Shown here: piece after piece, positions 34,647 through 43,081 of the stretch
How positions within the stretch are numbered: the first letter of the stretch is position 1
Layout: the number at the start of each line of letters is the position of its first letter
Translations under genes and position numbers: made by a program
NCBI GenBank assembly: GCA_002344975.1
Contig: DDUV01000060.1
Location: 9,410 to 73,409, forward strand
DNA: 64,000 nt
Direction of reading: 5' to 3'
Source: Saprospiraceae bacterium UBA2329
GTDB taxonomy: Bacteria > Bacteroidota > Bacteroidia > Chitinophagales > Saprospiraceae
Notes under the pieces: generated by a model
Told to the model about the DNA's origin: nothing
Database searches by the model: none
What the model saw: only the letters and a program-made list of their open reading frames with translations

Positions 34647-36956
34647 TTACCGTCCTACCACAATTTGGCGAACGTTGATGCCATTAGGTGTTGCTAAGCG
34701 CACTAAATAAGTGCCTGCCGGCAAATCGCGTACGGGCACCTCGATGGTTTCGCGGCTCACGTTGTCGAATTTGCGGGTATTGAGCAAGTGCCCCTGCACA
34801 TCGAAAATGCTGATTTGCACGTCTTGCGTTTCTTCCAGCAACAGCTTCAGATAAACAACTTCGGAAGCCGGGTTGGGGAATACCTCCAACAGGTTTTCCT
34901 TGGTTATATCATTAACACTGGTAATGAAAGCGGAGCTGCTGAGGTCTGGGTTGTCGCCGATAGACATGCGAATTTGCGGGCAGATGCCATAGCCGAAAGC
35001 TAAGGTGCTGAAAGAGGGGCTGGAATTCTGCCCCACCACCAGCGCTGTGTGATAGCGGTTCTGGTTCAGAGAGTCGGTTCCAAAAACCATTGCGCCGTAG
35101 TTGAGTACCCCGTTTCCGCCGAGGAACAGAGATTGATTGTCTTCCGTAAAGTATTGCACTGTTGCAATATAGTGGTAGCCGTCTTCGAGAGGGATGGCGT
35201 TGCCGTCAAGGTCGAAGGGTATGGTAATGAAGTTGGTGCCCTCCGTTCCTGTAAAGGTATAAGAGTTGAACGCAATGGGGGCGCCGCCATATTCGGCAGG
35301 TTCGGCAGTGGTATTGTCGTTGGCATTTTGCCATTTGTAGAGCAAGGTGGTCACAGAGCGACCGGTGAGTTCGTTTGCATTGGTGACGCCGAACGACAGG
35401 TAGCGGGCGTATAAACCTGCACCGTTGGGAACATAATAAATGTTGCCGTAAGTGAAACTCGGTTCGGCTGCCGGTGCAATGCCGCGCGTACGGGTACCTT
35501 CTTTAGTAAAGAGAGAATCCGTCACCACGAAGCTCCAGTTGATTATATTATCATTCGGGAAGGCATCGGTGGAATCTGCCGTGACCTGATAGCGGCCTGC
35601 GTAGTTTCCTGTGGGGAAGTTGGCAGGATTAGTAGCCGTAGGGAAGATGCGGTTTTCATCCACATACCCGGCAGCCACATCGCCATATACCACATTGCCG
35701 TCGTAAGCTACGGCCATAGAAGTGGAGTTGGTGATGGCGAGATTGAGGTTGACGCCTGTGGAAGTTGAAGCGCCTACATTTTCAATATCTGCCAAGAAGC
35801 GCCAGGGTTCTACCTGACTTGCCGGAGTGGCAAAGTTGGGCGTAATGGCGAAGAAGTTGGTATTCACACGCATGTCGTGGCGAGGCTGCTCCAGCAGGGC
35901 AATGTCGTCAATAGCCCAGTAGTAAAAATCAGAAGACCAGATGAACTTGATGCGCACATTGGCCGAGCCTTGCACGCCGGGCAGCGGGAACAAACGCTGA
36001 GACTGCTGCGCCGTATTGACTGCCAAGTCAGTATTGGCGTTGATCGCATCGCCCCAAGTAGCGCCGTCGTCTGTGCTGATGGCGTAAGAAGTGCGCAATG
36101 TGGTGGCAGGTGCGGAGGTAGCCGGGTTGAGGAAGCGCACCAACTGATAGAAAGAGAGCGAAACGTTGGCCGTAACCGCAGAGAGGTCAATTCTCGGCGA
36201 AATAAGTTCGCTGGTGTACTGTGGGTATGGCGGCGGACCGGAAGGCACATTGGCGCTGAGGCCGCGAGTGGTGAGGTAGTCGGCATTGAGCACCATAGCG
36301 CCGTTGGCAGCGGTAGGCGAGTTGATAACTACTTCTCCTGTAGCGGCATTGAACAGGGCGCCGGAGCGCACACTTCCGTTGGGCGACCACCACCACATAG
36401 CGCCGCAGTCGGCAGCCTTGCTGAACACCAATTGCACCGTGCCGGCAGTATTGACTATGGTCAGCGTACTGCCGTTCACCGTAAAGGAAGGCGAACCCAC
36501 GCCGATGAGCGTAGAACCCCAGGCCGTGTACTGATCTTGCGCTATGCTCATGTTGCTGAAATAGAGCGTTTGGCGGTTGGTGGCATTGTAGTTGAAAATG
36601 GTACTGTTCAGCGGAATGGTAATGCTGTTGAGGTTGGAAGTCAGCACGTTACCGGCCAGCGTGTAACGAGCCTGCATTTCGCCGCGGTTGGTTCCGTCAG
36701 TGAAACGAACAGAGTAATCCTCAATGGTATTGACCTGAAATTCCGCTTGCAGGTTAGATACTGCCGTTCCATTGACGGTGGCAGAAGTGAGTGTCCAGCG
36801 GCCCACATGAGCGCCGGTGATGTTGCCGCATTGAACGGTGCGCACGGTCCAGCCATTGGAGCCGCCGTTGAAAGGTTCCGACCACAAAACGGTTTGTGCG
36901 AACATGGCAACTGTTGCCGTCATGGCGAGGGCAAACAAGAGTACTACTTTTTTCAT
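34647..36956 (-). CDS. Secreted protein with T9SS type A sorting domain
   Basis: The product is 769 residues. A signal peptide (KVVLLFALAMTATVAMFAQ) is followed by an N-terminal beta-rich part (LWSEPFNGGSNGWTV is typical of Bacteroidota surface proteins), a MAM/jelly-roll-like middle and a C-terminal sorting domain of about 80 residues: LLEVFPNPASEVVYLKL, DVQGHLLNTRKF, VRDLPAGTYLVRL and a final VRQIVVGR. That domain sends the protein through the type IX secretion system, where PorU removes it. No catalytic motif is evident, so the job at the surface is unknown. Confidence 0.9.
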   Translation of the reverse strand: MKKVVLLFALAMTATVAMFAQTVLWSEPFNGGSNGWTVRTVQCGNITGAHVGRWTLTSATVNGTAVSNLQAEFQVNTIEDYSVRFTDGTNRGEMQARYTLAGNVLTSNLNSITIPLNSTIFNYNATNRQTLYFSNMSIAQDQYTAWGSTLIGVGSPSFTVNGSTLTIVNTAGTVQLVFSKAADCGAMWWWSPNGSVRSGALFNAATGEVVINSPTAANGAMVLNADYLTTRGLSANVPSGPPPYPQYTSELISPRIDLSAVTANVSLSFYQLVRFLNPATSAPATTLRTSYAISTDDGATWGDAINANTDLAVNTAQQSQRLFPLPGVQGSANVRIKFIWSSDFYYWAIDDIALLEQPRHDMRVNTNFFAITPNFATPASQVEPWRFLADIENVGASTSTGVNLNLAITNSTSMAVAYDGNVVYGDVAAGYVDENRIFPTATNPANFPTGNYAGRYQVTADSTDAFPNDNIINWSFVVTDSLFTKEGTRTRGIAPAAEPSFTYGNIYYVPNGAGLYARYLSFGVTNANELTGRSVTTLLYKWQNANDNTTAEPAEYGGAPIAFNSYTFTGTEGTNFITIPFDLDGNAIPLEDGYHYIATVQYFTEDNQSLFLGGNGVLNYGAMVFGTDSLNQNRYHTALVVGQNSSPSFSTLAFGYGICPQIRMSIGDNPDLSSSAFITSVNDITKENLLEVFPNPASEVVYLKLLLEETQDVQISIFDVQGHLLNTRKFDNVSRETIEVPVRDLPAGTYLVRLATPNGINVRQIVVGR

Positions 36957-37203
36957 AGGCTATGAAGGTTTTTGATTGTTAGCGTCGCAAAGAAACAAAG
37001 AAAGGCTTAAGTCTTTGGCGATTGTTTGAATAAAAATTCTACGCTTTATGTCAGGGGCACTGCATATCTGTTGATTTCCATGTACTCGGCCCGGATTCAT
37101 CAAGCCGGCGATAAAAAATAAATTTCATTATTGCCTGTTTGGAAAAATCTTCATTTCTTGGGCCTGCTGCGGCAACACCAACCTTCACGGAACACTTCAA
37201 AAC

Positions 37204-39243
37204 ATGAAAAACCGACTTATTTTGCTCATCGGCGGCCTCTTTTTGTCTGTCGTCAACCTGATTGCTCAATCGCCTGACATGTTCACCAATGGCATTGAGC
37301 TAAAAAGCTACCGGTTGGAACTGAACCAAGGAAAAGCTGTCTTTACCAGCCCCGACTCGCACGGCATGGCTGAAATCGAGATCAATGGCGAGATGCAGGC
37401 AGTAGAGTTCACACAGGGTATAGCGCCGTTGCCGGTTTCCGTGGACGCAAAAGGAACACTCTTGCTGTTGCGCAGCCCGCAGGGTAAACTGAGCCTGCAC
37501 CACGTTGCGCAGCTTAAAAACGGGAACCACCGGCTGCGTCATATCCCACTTTGGCTATCGGTATTGCCTCCCTTGGTAGCTATTTTGCTGGCGCTTATTT
37601 TTCGGGAGGTGATCTCCTCTTTGTTTGCAGGCGTGTGGACCGGAGCTTTCATAGCAGGCGGTATGCGCATCGAGTCGCCGTATTATTTCCTGATGAGCTT
37701 TGCAGAAGTGGTGCAGAAGTACGTTGTTGCTGCATTAAACGACAGCGGGCATTTGTCTATCATCGTTTTTTCCATGCTCATCGGGGGTATGGTGGCCTTG
37801 GTATCCCGCAATGGCGGCATGGCGGGTATCGTGCAGTCGCTGAGTCGTTTGGCCCGCTCGCCGCGCAGCGCGCAGTTTACTACCTGGCTGCTGGGCGTGG
37901 CTATTTTTTTTGACGATTATGCCAACACGCTCATTGTGGGCAACACCATGCGCCCGGTGACCGATAAATTCCGAATATCCAGAGAAAAACTATCCTACTT
38001 GGTGGACAGCACCGCTGCGCCGGTTGCCGCCGTTGCCTTTATTACCACCTGGATCGGCGCGCAATTGGGCTACATAGACAGCGGCATTGCCAACATTGAG
38101 GGTTTTGGTTCGGGTATGACGGCATACTCTATCTTTTTGAGCGCCCTACCCTATTCGTTCTATGCGTTTTTTACCCTCATTTTTATGTTGTTGATTATTT
38201 ACATGAGAAGGGATTTTGGGCCGATGTATCAGGCTGAATTGCGGGCCAGAACTACCGGCGAGGTATCCCGGCAGAAATCAACCGTCGCGGGCAGCCATGA
38301 AACAGAGGCGCTACAGCCTGCTGAGGGAGTGGTATTGAAATGGTATAATGCGTTCATCCCGGTAGCTTTGGTTATTTTGATAACGATTTTCGGACTGTTA
38401 GATACCGGCTTGCAAGCTTGTTGGTCGGCACTGGCAGAGATGGGCGCCGCACCGGCCACTCAAGGCTGGGGCGCCACCTGGAGCAGTCTGGGCACATTGC
38501 TGTCGGATGAGCAGGCGGGTTTTGTGCTCAAATTGGGCAAGGTGATCGGCAGTGCAGATTCTTACACGGCATTGCTGTGGGCTTCATTTGCAGGCGCTGC
38601 CTCGGCTTTGATTTTGACCATCCGCAGCAAGGCGCTCAATCTGGGCGACAGCGTCCATATTATGATCGTCGGGTTCAAAACCATGTTGCCGGCGCTTTTG
38701 ATTCTGATCATGGCCTGGTCTTTGGCGGCAGTGACGGAGCAATTGCATACGGCCTCTTATCTGACAGAAGCCCTGCGCGACAGCATCAGCCCGTACCTCT
38801 TGCCGGCCATTATTTTTGTGTTGGCGGCGGGCATTTCGTTCTCTACCGGTTCGAGTTGGAGTACGATGGCTATTTTGTATCCCATCGCCATACCCATTGC
38901 CTGGGCAGTGGGGCAATCGGCGGGTTTGGAACCGGGCGCCGCCAATGCTATCTTGTTCAACGTCATTGCAGTAGTGTTGTCTGCATCGGTGCTGGGCGAC
39001 CACTGCTCTCCGATTTCCGACACGACGATTCTGAGTTCTCTCGCCTCCGATTGCCCGCATATTGATCATGTTCGCACGCAGTTGCCTTATGCGCTGACGG
39101 TCGGCGCGGTGAGTATTGCGGCGGGTACGGCGGCGGCTTTGCTGGGTGGAGGTTTTGGGGTGTGTATGCTGCTTTTACTGGTTGGCGCGGGGCTGATGTA
39201 CCTTATTTTGCTCAGGTTTGGGAAGGTGCTGCCTCATGAGTGA
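37204..39243 (+). CDS. NhaC family Na+/H+ antiporter with an extra N-terminal domain
   Basis: The product is 679 residues. The membrane part (from about residue 113) carries the NhaC family motifs FFDDYANTLIVGNTMRP, VDSTAAPVAA and SASVLGDHCSPISDTTILSS, with 11 to 12 helices. Before it lies a signal-peptide-like helix (residues 1-21, LILLIGGLFLSVVNLIAQ) and a soluble domain of about 90 residues, presumably outside the inner membrane. Standard NhaC proteins begin directly with membrane helices, so the extension is unusual. The transported ion pair (Na+/H+ or a malate-lactate type exchange) is not settled by sequence. Confidence 0.85.
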   Translation: MKNRLILLIGGLFLSVVNLIAQSPDMFTNGIELKSYRLELNQGKAVFTSPDSHGMAEIEINGEMQAVEFTQGIAPLPVSVDAKGTLLLLRSPQGKLSLHHVAQLKNGNHRLRHIPLWLSVLPPLVAILLALIFREVISSLFAGVWTGAFIAGGMRIESPYYFLMSFAEVVQKYVVAALNDSGHLSIIVFSMLIGGMVALVSRNGGMAGIVQSLSRLARSPRSAQFTTWLLGVAIFFDDYANTLIVGNTMRPVTDKFRISREKLSYLVDSTAAPVAAVAFITTWIGAQLGYIDSGIANIEGFGSGMTAYSIFLSALPYSFYAFFTLIFMLLIIYMRRDFGPMYQAELRARTTGEVSRQKSTVAGSHETEALQPAEGVVLKWYNAFIPVALVILITIFGLLDTGLQACWSALAEMGAAPATQGWGATWSSLGTLLSDEQAGFVLKLGKVIGSADSYTALLWASFAGAASALILTIRSKALNLGDSVHIMIVGFKTMLPALLILIMAWSLAAVTEQLHTASYLTEALRDSISPYLLPAIIFVLAAGISFSTGSSWSTMAILYPIAIPIAWAVGQSAGLEPGAANAILFNVIAVVLSASVLGDHCSPISDTTILSSLASDCPHIDHVRTQLPYALTVGAVSIAAGTAAALLGGGFGVCMLLLLVGAGLMYLILLRFGKVLPHE

Positions 39244-39340
39244 TCTGCTTTGCAGTTTATCGTCGGGGTAGGAACGGGTTGGTAATCTGCTGCGCAGTTT
39301 ATCTGCTAATGGAGAGGGAATCTGCTGCGCAGTTTATCGT
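39240..39340. repeat. Dispersed repeat cluster 2 (CTGCTGCGCAGTTTATC units)
   Basis: Three copies of the unit seen near 13.6 kb occur at 39240-39264, 39282-39306 and 39319-39340. They are followed to 39500 by several phrases of the type GAAACCTTGAACCCGAAACC, a GCGGTGTGCGG stretch with GTGCTAAGCG as at 13.78 kb, and GGCTTGTGGCTTGCAGCC as at 47.8 kb. The first copy overlaps the end of the antiporter gene. Confidence 0.85.
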
Positions 39341-39499
39341 CGCGCGAAACCTTGAACCCGAAACCCGCCTGCGCCAAGGCTTCGGCGGATGAAACCCGAA
39401 ACCTTGAACCCGAAACCAGTATGCGGTGTGCGGTAGGCGGTGCTAAGCGTAGTAATCACGGCTTGTGGCTTGCAGCCAGCAGTCGTTCCAACCCGAAAC

Positions 39500-39709
39500 C
39501 TACTCCTCCGCAGGTATTATTTCCTTTTGGAACCCATAAGGGCAATGGCGGCAGCCGCTTTGGCAGCAATAGCCGCGTTGGCGCAAAAAGTGTTCGGTAA
39601 AAACGTAGCGCCCGTTTTCGATATAGTAATCAATGCCTTCGCGGAGTGGCGCGGGATTTGGGTTGTTGGTGCGAGATGGCTTTTCCGGCACGCGTTGAGT
39701 TTTTCGCAA
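39500..39709 (-). CDS. DUF5522 family protein
   Basis: The product is up to 69 residues, read from TTG at 39709; GTG at 39691 (63 residues) is the alternative. No ATG start is available outside the preceding gene. The core IDYYIENGRYVFTEHFLRQRG followed by YCCQSGCRHCPYGF (segments quoted apart) is the DUF5522 signature, with four cysteines and a histidine that probably bind a metal. The gene lies 5 bases after the ECF-type gene stop, so it is co-transcribed. The function is unknown. The longer frame from 40033 is a shadow of the upstream gene. Confidence 0.75.
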   Translation of the reverse strand: MRKTQRVPEKPSRTNNPNPAPLREGIDYYIENGRYVFTEHFLRQRGYCCQSGCRHCPYGFQKEIIPAEE

Positions 39710-39714
39710 AACGG

Positions 39715-40266
39715 TCAGGCGGCAGCAGGAATGAGCTTGCGGGCTTGTGCCCACTCGAAGGCGCCGAACAGGACGAGACTGTAAAACAGATCGCCCATGA
39801 TGGTGTTGCCGAAGAAGGGAAGGCCGGCGACGAAGCAGGCTATGAGACCTTCTGTGTTTTTGGGATACATGCCGCCTGATGCCCAAACGCCGAAATTGGT
39901 GACGATGAAAAAGAGTACCGACGCGGCCCATGCCGAACCGCCTACCCGCGCTGCCGATACCCGGCGCAGGGCTGCCATGCCCAAGAGGCTGATGAGGGCG
40001 AAGGCGCCATATACCCACAGCGAGCCGAACCACTGAAAGCCATCGTAATACTGCCCATAGATGACGTTATTGATAAATAAATCGCTGAGCCACAGGGCGA
40101 TGAAAGGAGCAAGCATAGCTACCCATTGGCGCGTGAAGTAGGCTGCGCCGAAAAGAGCGACTGCGCCGATGGGCGTAAAATTGTGGGGGTGCGGCAGGAT
40201 GCGGCTCACAACAGCGAGAGCGATCATGCCGAGCAGGAAGCTGTAGCGTATGGTGGAATTGGACAT
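39715..40266 (-). CDS. DUF6580 / ECF transporter S component-like membrane protein
   Basis: The product is 183 residues from MSNSTIRYSFLLGMIALAVVS; a Met 11 codons upstream lies at the promoter and is less likely. Five or six hydrophobic segments and the conserved patches RILPHPHNFTPIGAVALFGAAYF and FFGNTIMGDLFYS (quoted in part) fit the DUF6580 family of putative ECF substrate-binding subunits. The vitamin or metal bound is unknown and no ECF ATPase genes are nearby. It is the first gene of a pair with the DUF5522 gene. Confidence 0.82.
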   Translation of the reverse strand: MSNSTIRYSFLLGMIALAVVSRILPHPHNFTPIGAVALFGAAYFTRQWVAMLAPFIALWLSDLFINNVIYGQYYDGFQWFGSLWVYGAFALISLLGMAALRRVSAARVGGSAWAASVLFFIVTNFGVWASGGMYPKNTEGLIACFVAGLPFFGNTIMGDLFYSLVLFGAFEWAQARKLIPAAA

Positions 40267-40296
40267 AAGCTCAATGTTTTTTTGGTTTGGATGCTG

Positions 40297-40304
40297 CAAA
40301 AGTA
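40297..40304 (-). promoter_or_regulatory. Promoter -7 box for the DUF6580-DUF5522 pair
   Basis: The minus strand reads TACTTTTG, an exact TAnnTTTG match, 30 bases upstream of the chosen DUF6580 start. Confidence 0.5.
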
Positions 40305-40321
40305 ATGGTTTATCTCCTACG

Positions 40322-40427
40322 GAGTAATCTGCTGCGCAGTTTATCTGCCTGCGGAGAGGAGTAATCTGTTGCGCAGTTTATCTCTGCCTGCGGAGAGTGG
40401 TGATCTGCTTCGCAGTTTATCTGCTTA
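40322..40427. repeat. Dispersed repeat cluster 3 (CTGCTGCGCAGTTTATC units)
   Basis: Three further copies of the unit (one with TGTTGCGCAG, one with TGCTTCGCAG) alternate with a spacer close to CTGCCTGCGGAGAG. The last copy touches the stop codon of the DUF6089 gene at 40425. The tandem period here is about 38-47 bases. Confidence 0.85.
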
Positions 40428-41285
40428 TGTTCTGCAGCCTGCTTTTTTGCGGATTCTGTTGCGGCTTCCCACTAAGCCGCTGTCTAAGAAATTGTAGGAA
40501 ATAGACAGCCCGGCGTTGAAAAACCAATCGCGGGCGCGATTGTCGCCACGAGGAGTACCGGTAGGAACGATGACAGGCTCGCCGCCCAGCAGTTCGCCGC
40601 TCCGATTGCCGAGGGCCGCTGCGAGAGGACCATTGCCTGCCAAGAGTTCGGGAAAGCTGAGATAGGTGCCGCTCACGTCGTCCAAATAATCGGTGAAGGT
40701 CATTCTTGCACCGAATTCTATACCGATGTTGAGCCGGTCAGTGACGGCATATTTTACGCCCAGGCCCATTGGAATAGCGAATGCAATGGAAGAATAAGGC
40801 GCCGGCCGGTCTTGCAATCCCTGGCCTTCGGTGCCGAGCGGTCGAAGCCGGATGTTCGCGCCGCCCAAGTTGGCCGTGGGATTGTGATAAAATGCAGAAA
40901 TGCCTGCAAAGAGGTACGGCGAAAGCGGCCGGTTGAGGTTGTATGGCTGATAGCCCGGCAGGTTCAGTTCGCCGGTGAGAGCCAGTTCAATCACATCGGA
41001 AGAGAAGCTGAGATTGCGGGTGCGAATAGCCTCGCTGTCGGCTAAGGCATCTGTGCCCGACAAGCCTGCATAGCCCAGCGCCAGGCGCACTCCGGTGAGG
41101 TCGTTGATGTTGTAACGTGCAAAGACCGCGCCGCTGAAGCCTGTGTTTTGCATGTAAATGGTTTGGGAATTGGCGCTTAGATCGCCCAGATAATTGGACA
41201 GCCCCGCAAAGGCGCCGGCTTCCCAATATTGCGCATGGGCGAAGGCCGGCAGCAACAGCAAGATCAAAATTTTGAGTAGTTTCAT
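40425..41285 (-). CDS. DUF6089 family outer membrane protein
   Basis: The product is 286 residues. The signal peptide (LLKILILLLLPAFAHAQ) is followed directly by YWEAGAFAGLSNYLGDLS, the hallmark opening of DUF6089 proteins, and then amphipathic strands with LRLALGYAGLSGTD-like turns and LSPYLFAGISAFYHNP, as in eight-stranded barrels. The family is found in Bacteroidota outer membranes and has no assigned function. Its end abuts repeat cluster 3, and the last residues (RKKAGCRT) partly derive from that junction. Confidence 0.85.
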   Translation of the reverse strand: MKLLKILILLLLPAFAHAQYWEAGAFAGLSNYLGDLSANSQTIYMQNTGFSGAVFARYNINDLTGVRLALGYAGLSGTDALADSEAIRTRNLSFSSDVIELALTGELNLPGYQPYNLNRPLSPYLFAGISAFYHNPTANLGGANIRLRPLGTEGQGLQDRPAPYSSIAFAIPMGLGVKYAVTDRLNIGIEFGARMTFTDYLDDVSGTYLSFPELLAGNGPLAAALGNRSGELLGGEPVIVPTGTPRGDNRARDWFFNAGLSISYNFLDSGLVGSRNRIRKKAGCRT

Positions 41286-41408
41286 CTTTTTGGTACAAAT
41301 TTTGTCTGTGTATAAATCTCAATGGTCAGCATTGACGTTTATCTCCAACGCCGCATGCAAAATTCAAATTGCGGCACAAATATCCATTCTCAAAATCATT
41401 ACTTAACT

Positions 41409-43028
41409 ATGAAGCAGAAGCATTTTTTCACAATCCTCCTTCTTTCGGTCGCCACTCTGGCCGGCGCGCAGAAACCTCCGCTCGACTGGTTTCACCTCGA
41501 TCCTGCCAAAGACGGCTTTCCCGGTTTGCGCACCAACAAAGCTTATGAAGGGCCTCTGAAAGGTAAAACCTCCCAAACCGTCATCGTGGCGGTCATTGAT
41601 TCCGGCGTGGATGCCGAACACGAAGACCTCCGCAATGTGATGTGGACCAACCCGGGCGAAATTGCCGGCAACGGTAAAGACGACGACGACAACGGATACA
41701 TTGACGATATTCACGGCTGGAATTTCCTCGGCGGTAAGGATGGCCGCAATGTGGGCGCCGACAACCTCGAAGTCGTGCGCCAATACCGTGCCTACGATGC
41801 CCGTTTCAAAAACGCCGATGCTTCCAAACTCAGCGCCGCCGATAAAAAGGACTACGAAAAATATAAAGAATACGAGGGCGTCATAGCCGAAAAGCGCAAG
41901 CAGGCCAAGCAAAATATGGAGTTGTATGGCCCCGTCGTGGAAGCGCTGAACGATCTGGTGAAGCACATTGGCAAAGACCCCTTTCAGGTCTCTGAAGAAG
42001 ATGTACGCAAAGTCAAAAGCAACAAACCTTCCGTCACCCGCGCCACCCGCGTAGCCCTCAGCGTGATGGGTGGCAGCGGCCAAACCCTCGGCGATGTCAA
42101 GCGCGACCTCGAAGAGTACTACACGCATCTGGATGACGAGTACAATTACAACTACAATCTGGATTACAACCCGCGCAACATAGTGGGCGACAACTACGCC
42201 GATGTGGACGAAAAAGGCTATGGCAACAACGATGTCAAAGGCCCCGATGCTACCCACGGCACCCACGTCGCCGGCATCATTGGCGCTCAACGCAACAACA
42301 ACATCGGTATGGATGGCGTGGCCGGCAACGTACGTATCATGTCTGTGCGCACCGTGCCCAACGGCGACGAGCACGATAAAGACGTGGCCAATGCCATCCT
42401 GTATGCTGTTGACAATGGCGCTTTGGTCATCAATATGAGCTTCGGCAAGGGCGCTTCTCCGCACAAGGCCGCCATAGACCGTGCCGTGCGCTATGCCGCC
42501 AAACGCGATGTGCTGCTCATACACGGCGCCGGCAACGATGGTCAGGAAATTGACTTGCAAAATAATTTCCCCAACCGCAGCTACCTCAAAAAAGGCCTCT
42601 TCGGCCCAAAATACGCCGCCAACTGGATGGAAGTGGGCGCCACTCACTGGAAAGGCGGTGAAATGCTTGCCGCTGAATTTTCCAATTACAGCAGCAAATA
42701 TGTGGACATCTTCGCCCCCGGCGTGGACATCTACTCCACCGATGTGGACAACCAATACCGCAACCTTCAGGGCACCAGCATGGCCGCGCCTATGGTGGCC
42801 GGCGCAGCCGCCGTACTGCGTTCGTACTTTCCCCAACTGACGGCGGTGCAGGTCAAAAACATCCTCGTCAGTTCCTCATCCAAACAAAATATAGATGTGA
42901 TCATCCCCGGCGGCGAAGACAAAGTGCCGTTCAAATCGCTCTCCACCACCGGCGGCATCCTCGATCTGGAAGCAGCCGTGCGCATGGCCGAGCAAACGCA
43001 GGGCAAAAGAAAAACGGTAGCGCCCTGA
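41409..43028 (+). CDS. Secreted subtilisin-like (S8) serine protease
   Basis: The product is 539 residues from MKQKHFFTILLLSVATLAGAQ; the frame is open 29 codons upstream without a signal. The catalytic triad is Asp64 (VIDSGVD), His283 (HGTHVAG) and Ser457 (GTSMAAPMVAG), with the oxyanion Asn in GAGNDG. A large insertion of about 170 residues, with a Lys/Glu-rich helical part (140-175) and the motif NYNYNLDYNP, separates Asp from His. That insertion is typical of a Bacteroidota S8 subgroup. No T9SS domain is present, so the protease probably acts in the periplasm. Confidence 0.93.
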   Translation: MKQKHFFTILLLSVATLAGAQKPPLDWFHLDPAKDGFPGLRTNKAYEGPLKGKTSQTVIVAVIDSGVDAEHEDLRNVMWTNPGEIAGNGKDDDDNGYIDDIHGWNFLGGKDGRNVGADNLEVVRQYRAYDARFKNADASKLSAADKKDYEKYKEYEGVIAEKRKQAKQNMELYGPVVEALNDLVKHIGKDPFQVSEEDVRKVKSNKPSVTRATRVALSVMGGSGQTLGDVKRDLEEYYTHLDDEYNYNYNLDYNPRNIVGDNYADVDEKGYGNNDVKGPDATHGTHVAGIIGAQRNNNIGMDGVAGNVRIMSVRTVPNGDEHDKDVANAILYAVDNGALVINMSFGKGASPHKAAIDRAVRYAAKRDVLLIHGAGNDGQEIDLQNNFPNRSYLKKGLFGPKYAANWMEVGATHWKGGEMLAAEFSNYSSKYVDIFAPGVDIYSTDVDNQYRNLQGTSMAAPMVAGAAAVLRSYFPQLTAVQVKNILVSSSSKQNIDVIIPGGEDKVPFKSLSTTGGILDLEAAVRMAEQTQGKRKTVAP

Positions 43029-43035
43029 TGAAACC

Positions 43036-43081
43036 GTAGAGACGTTGCATGCAACGTCTGTACAGCGTGCAACGTCTCTAC
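43036..43081. repeat. 14-bp inverted repeat at a convergent gene end
   Basis: GTAGAGACGTTGCA (43036-43049) and TGCAACGTCTCTAC (43068-43081) are perfect reverse complements; the left loop side contains an extra GCAACGTCT. The right arm includes the stop codon of the DUF58 gene. It could serve as a bidirectional transcription end, though it lacks a T-run, or be a dispersed REP-like element. Confidence 0.8.

Noticed and set aside
39710..40033. N-terminal part of the 177-codon frame ending in DUF5522
   Set aside because: It is the out-of-frame shadow of the DUF6580 gene; only the segment after that gene's stop matches DUF5522.
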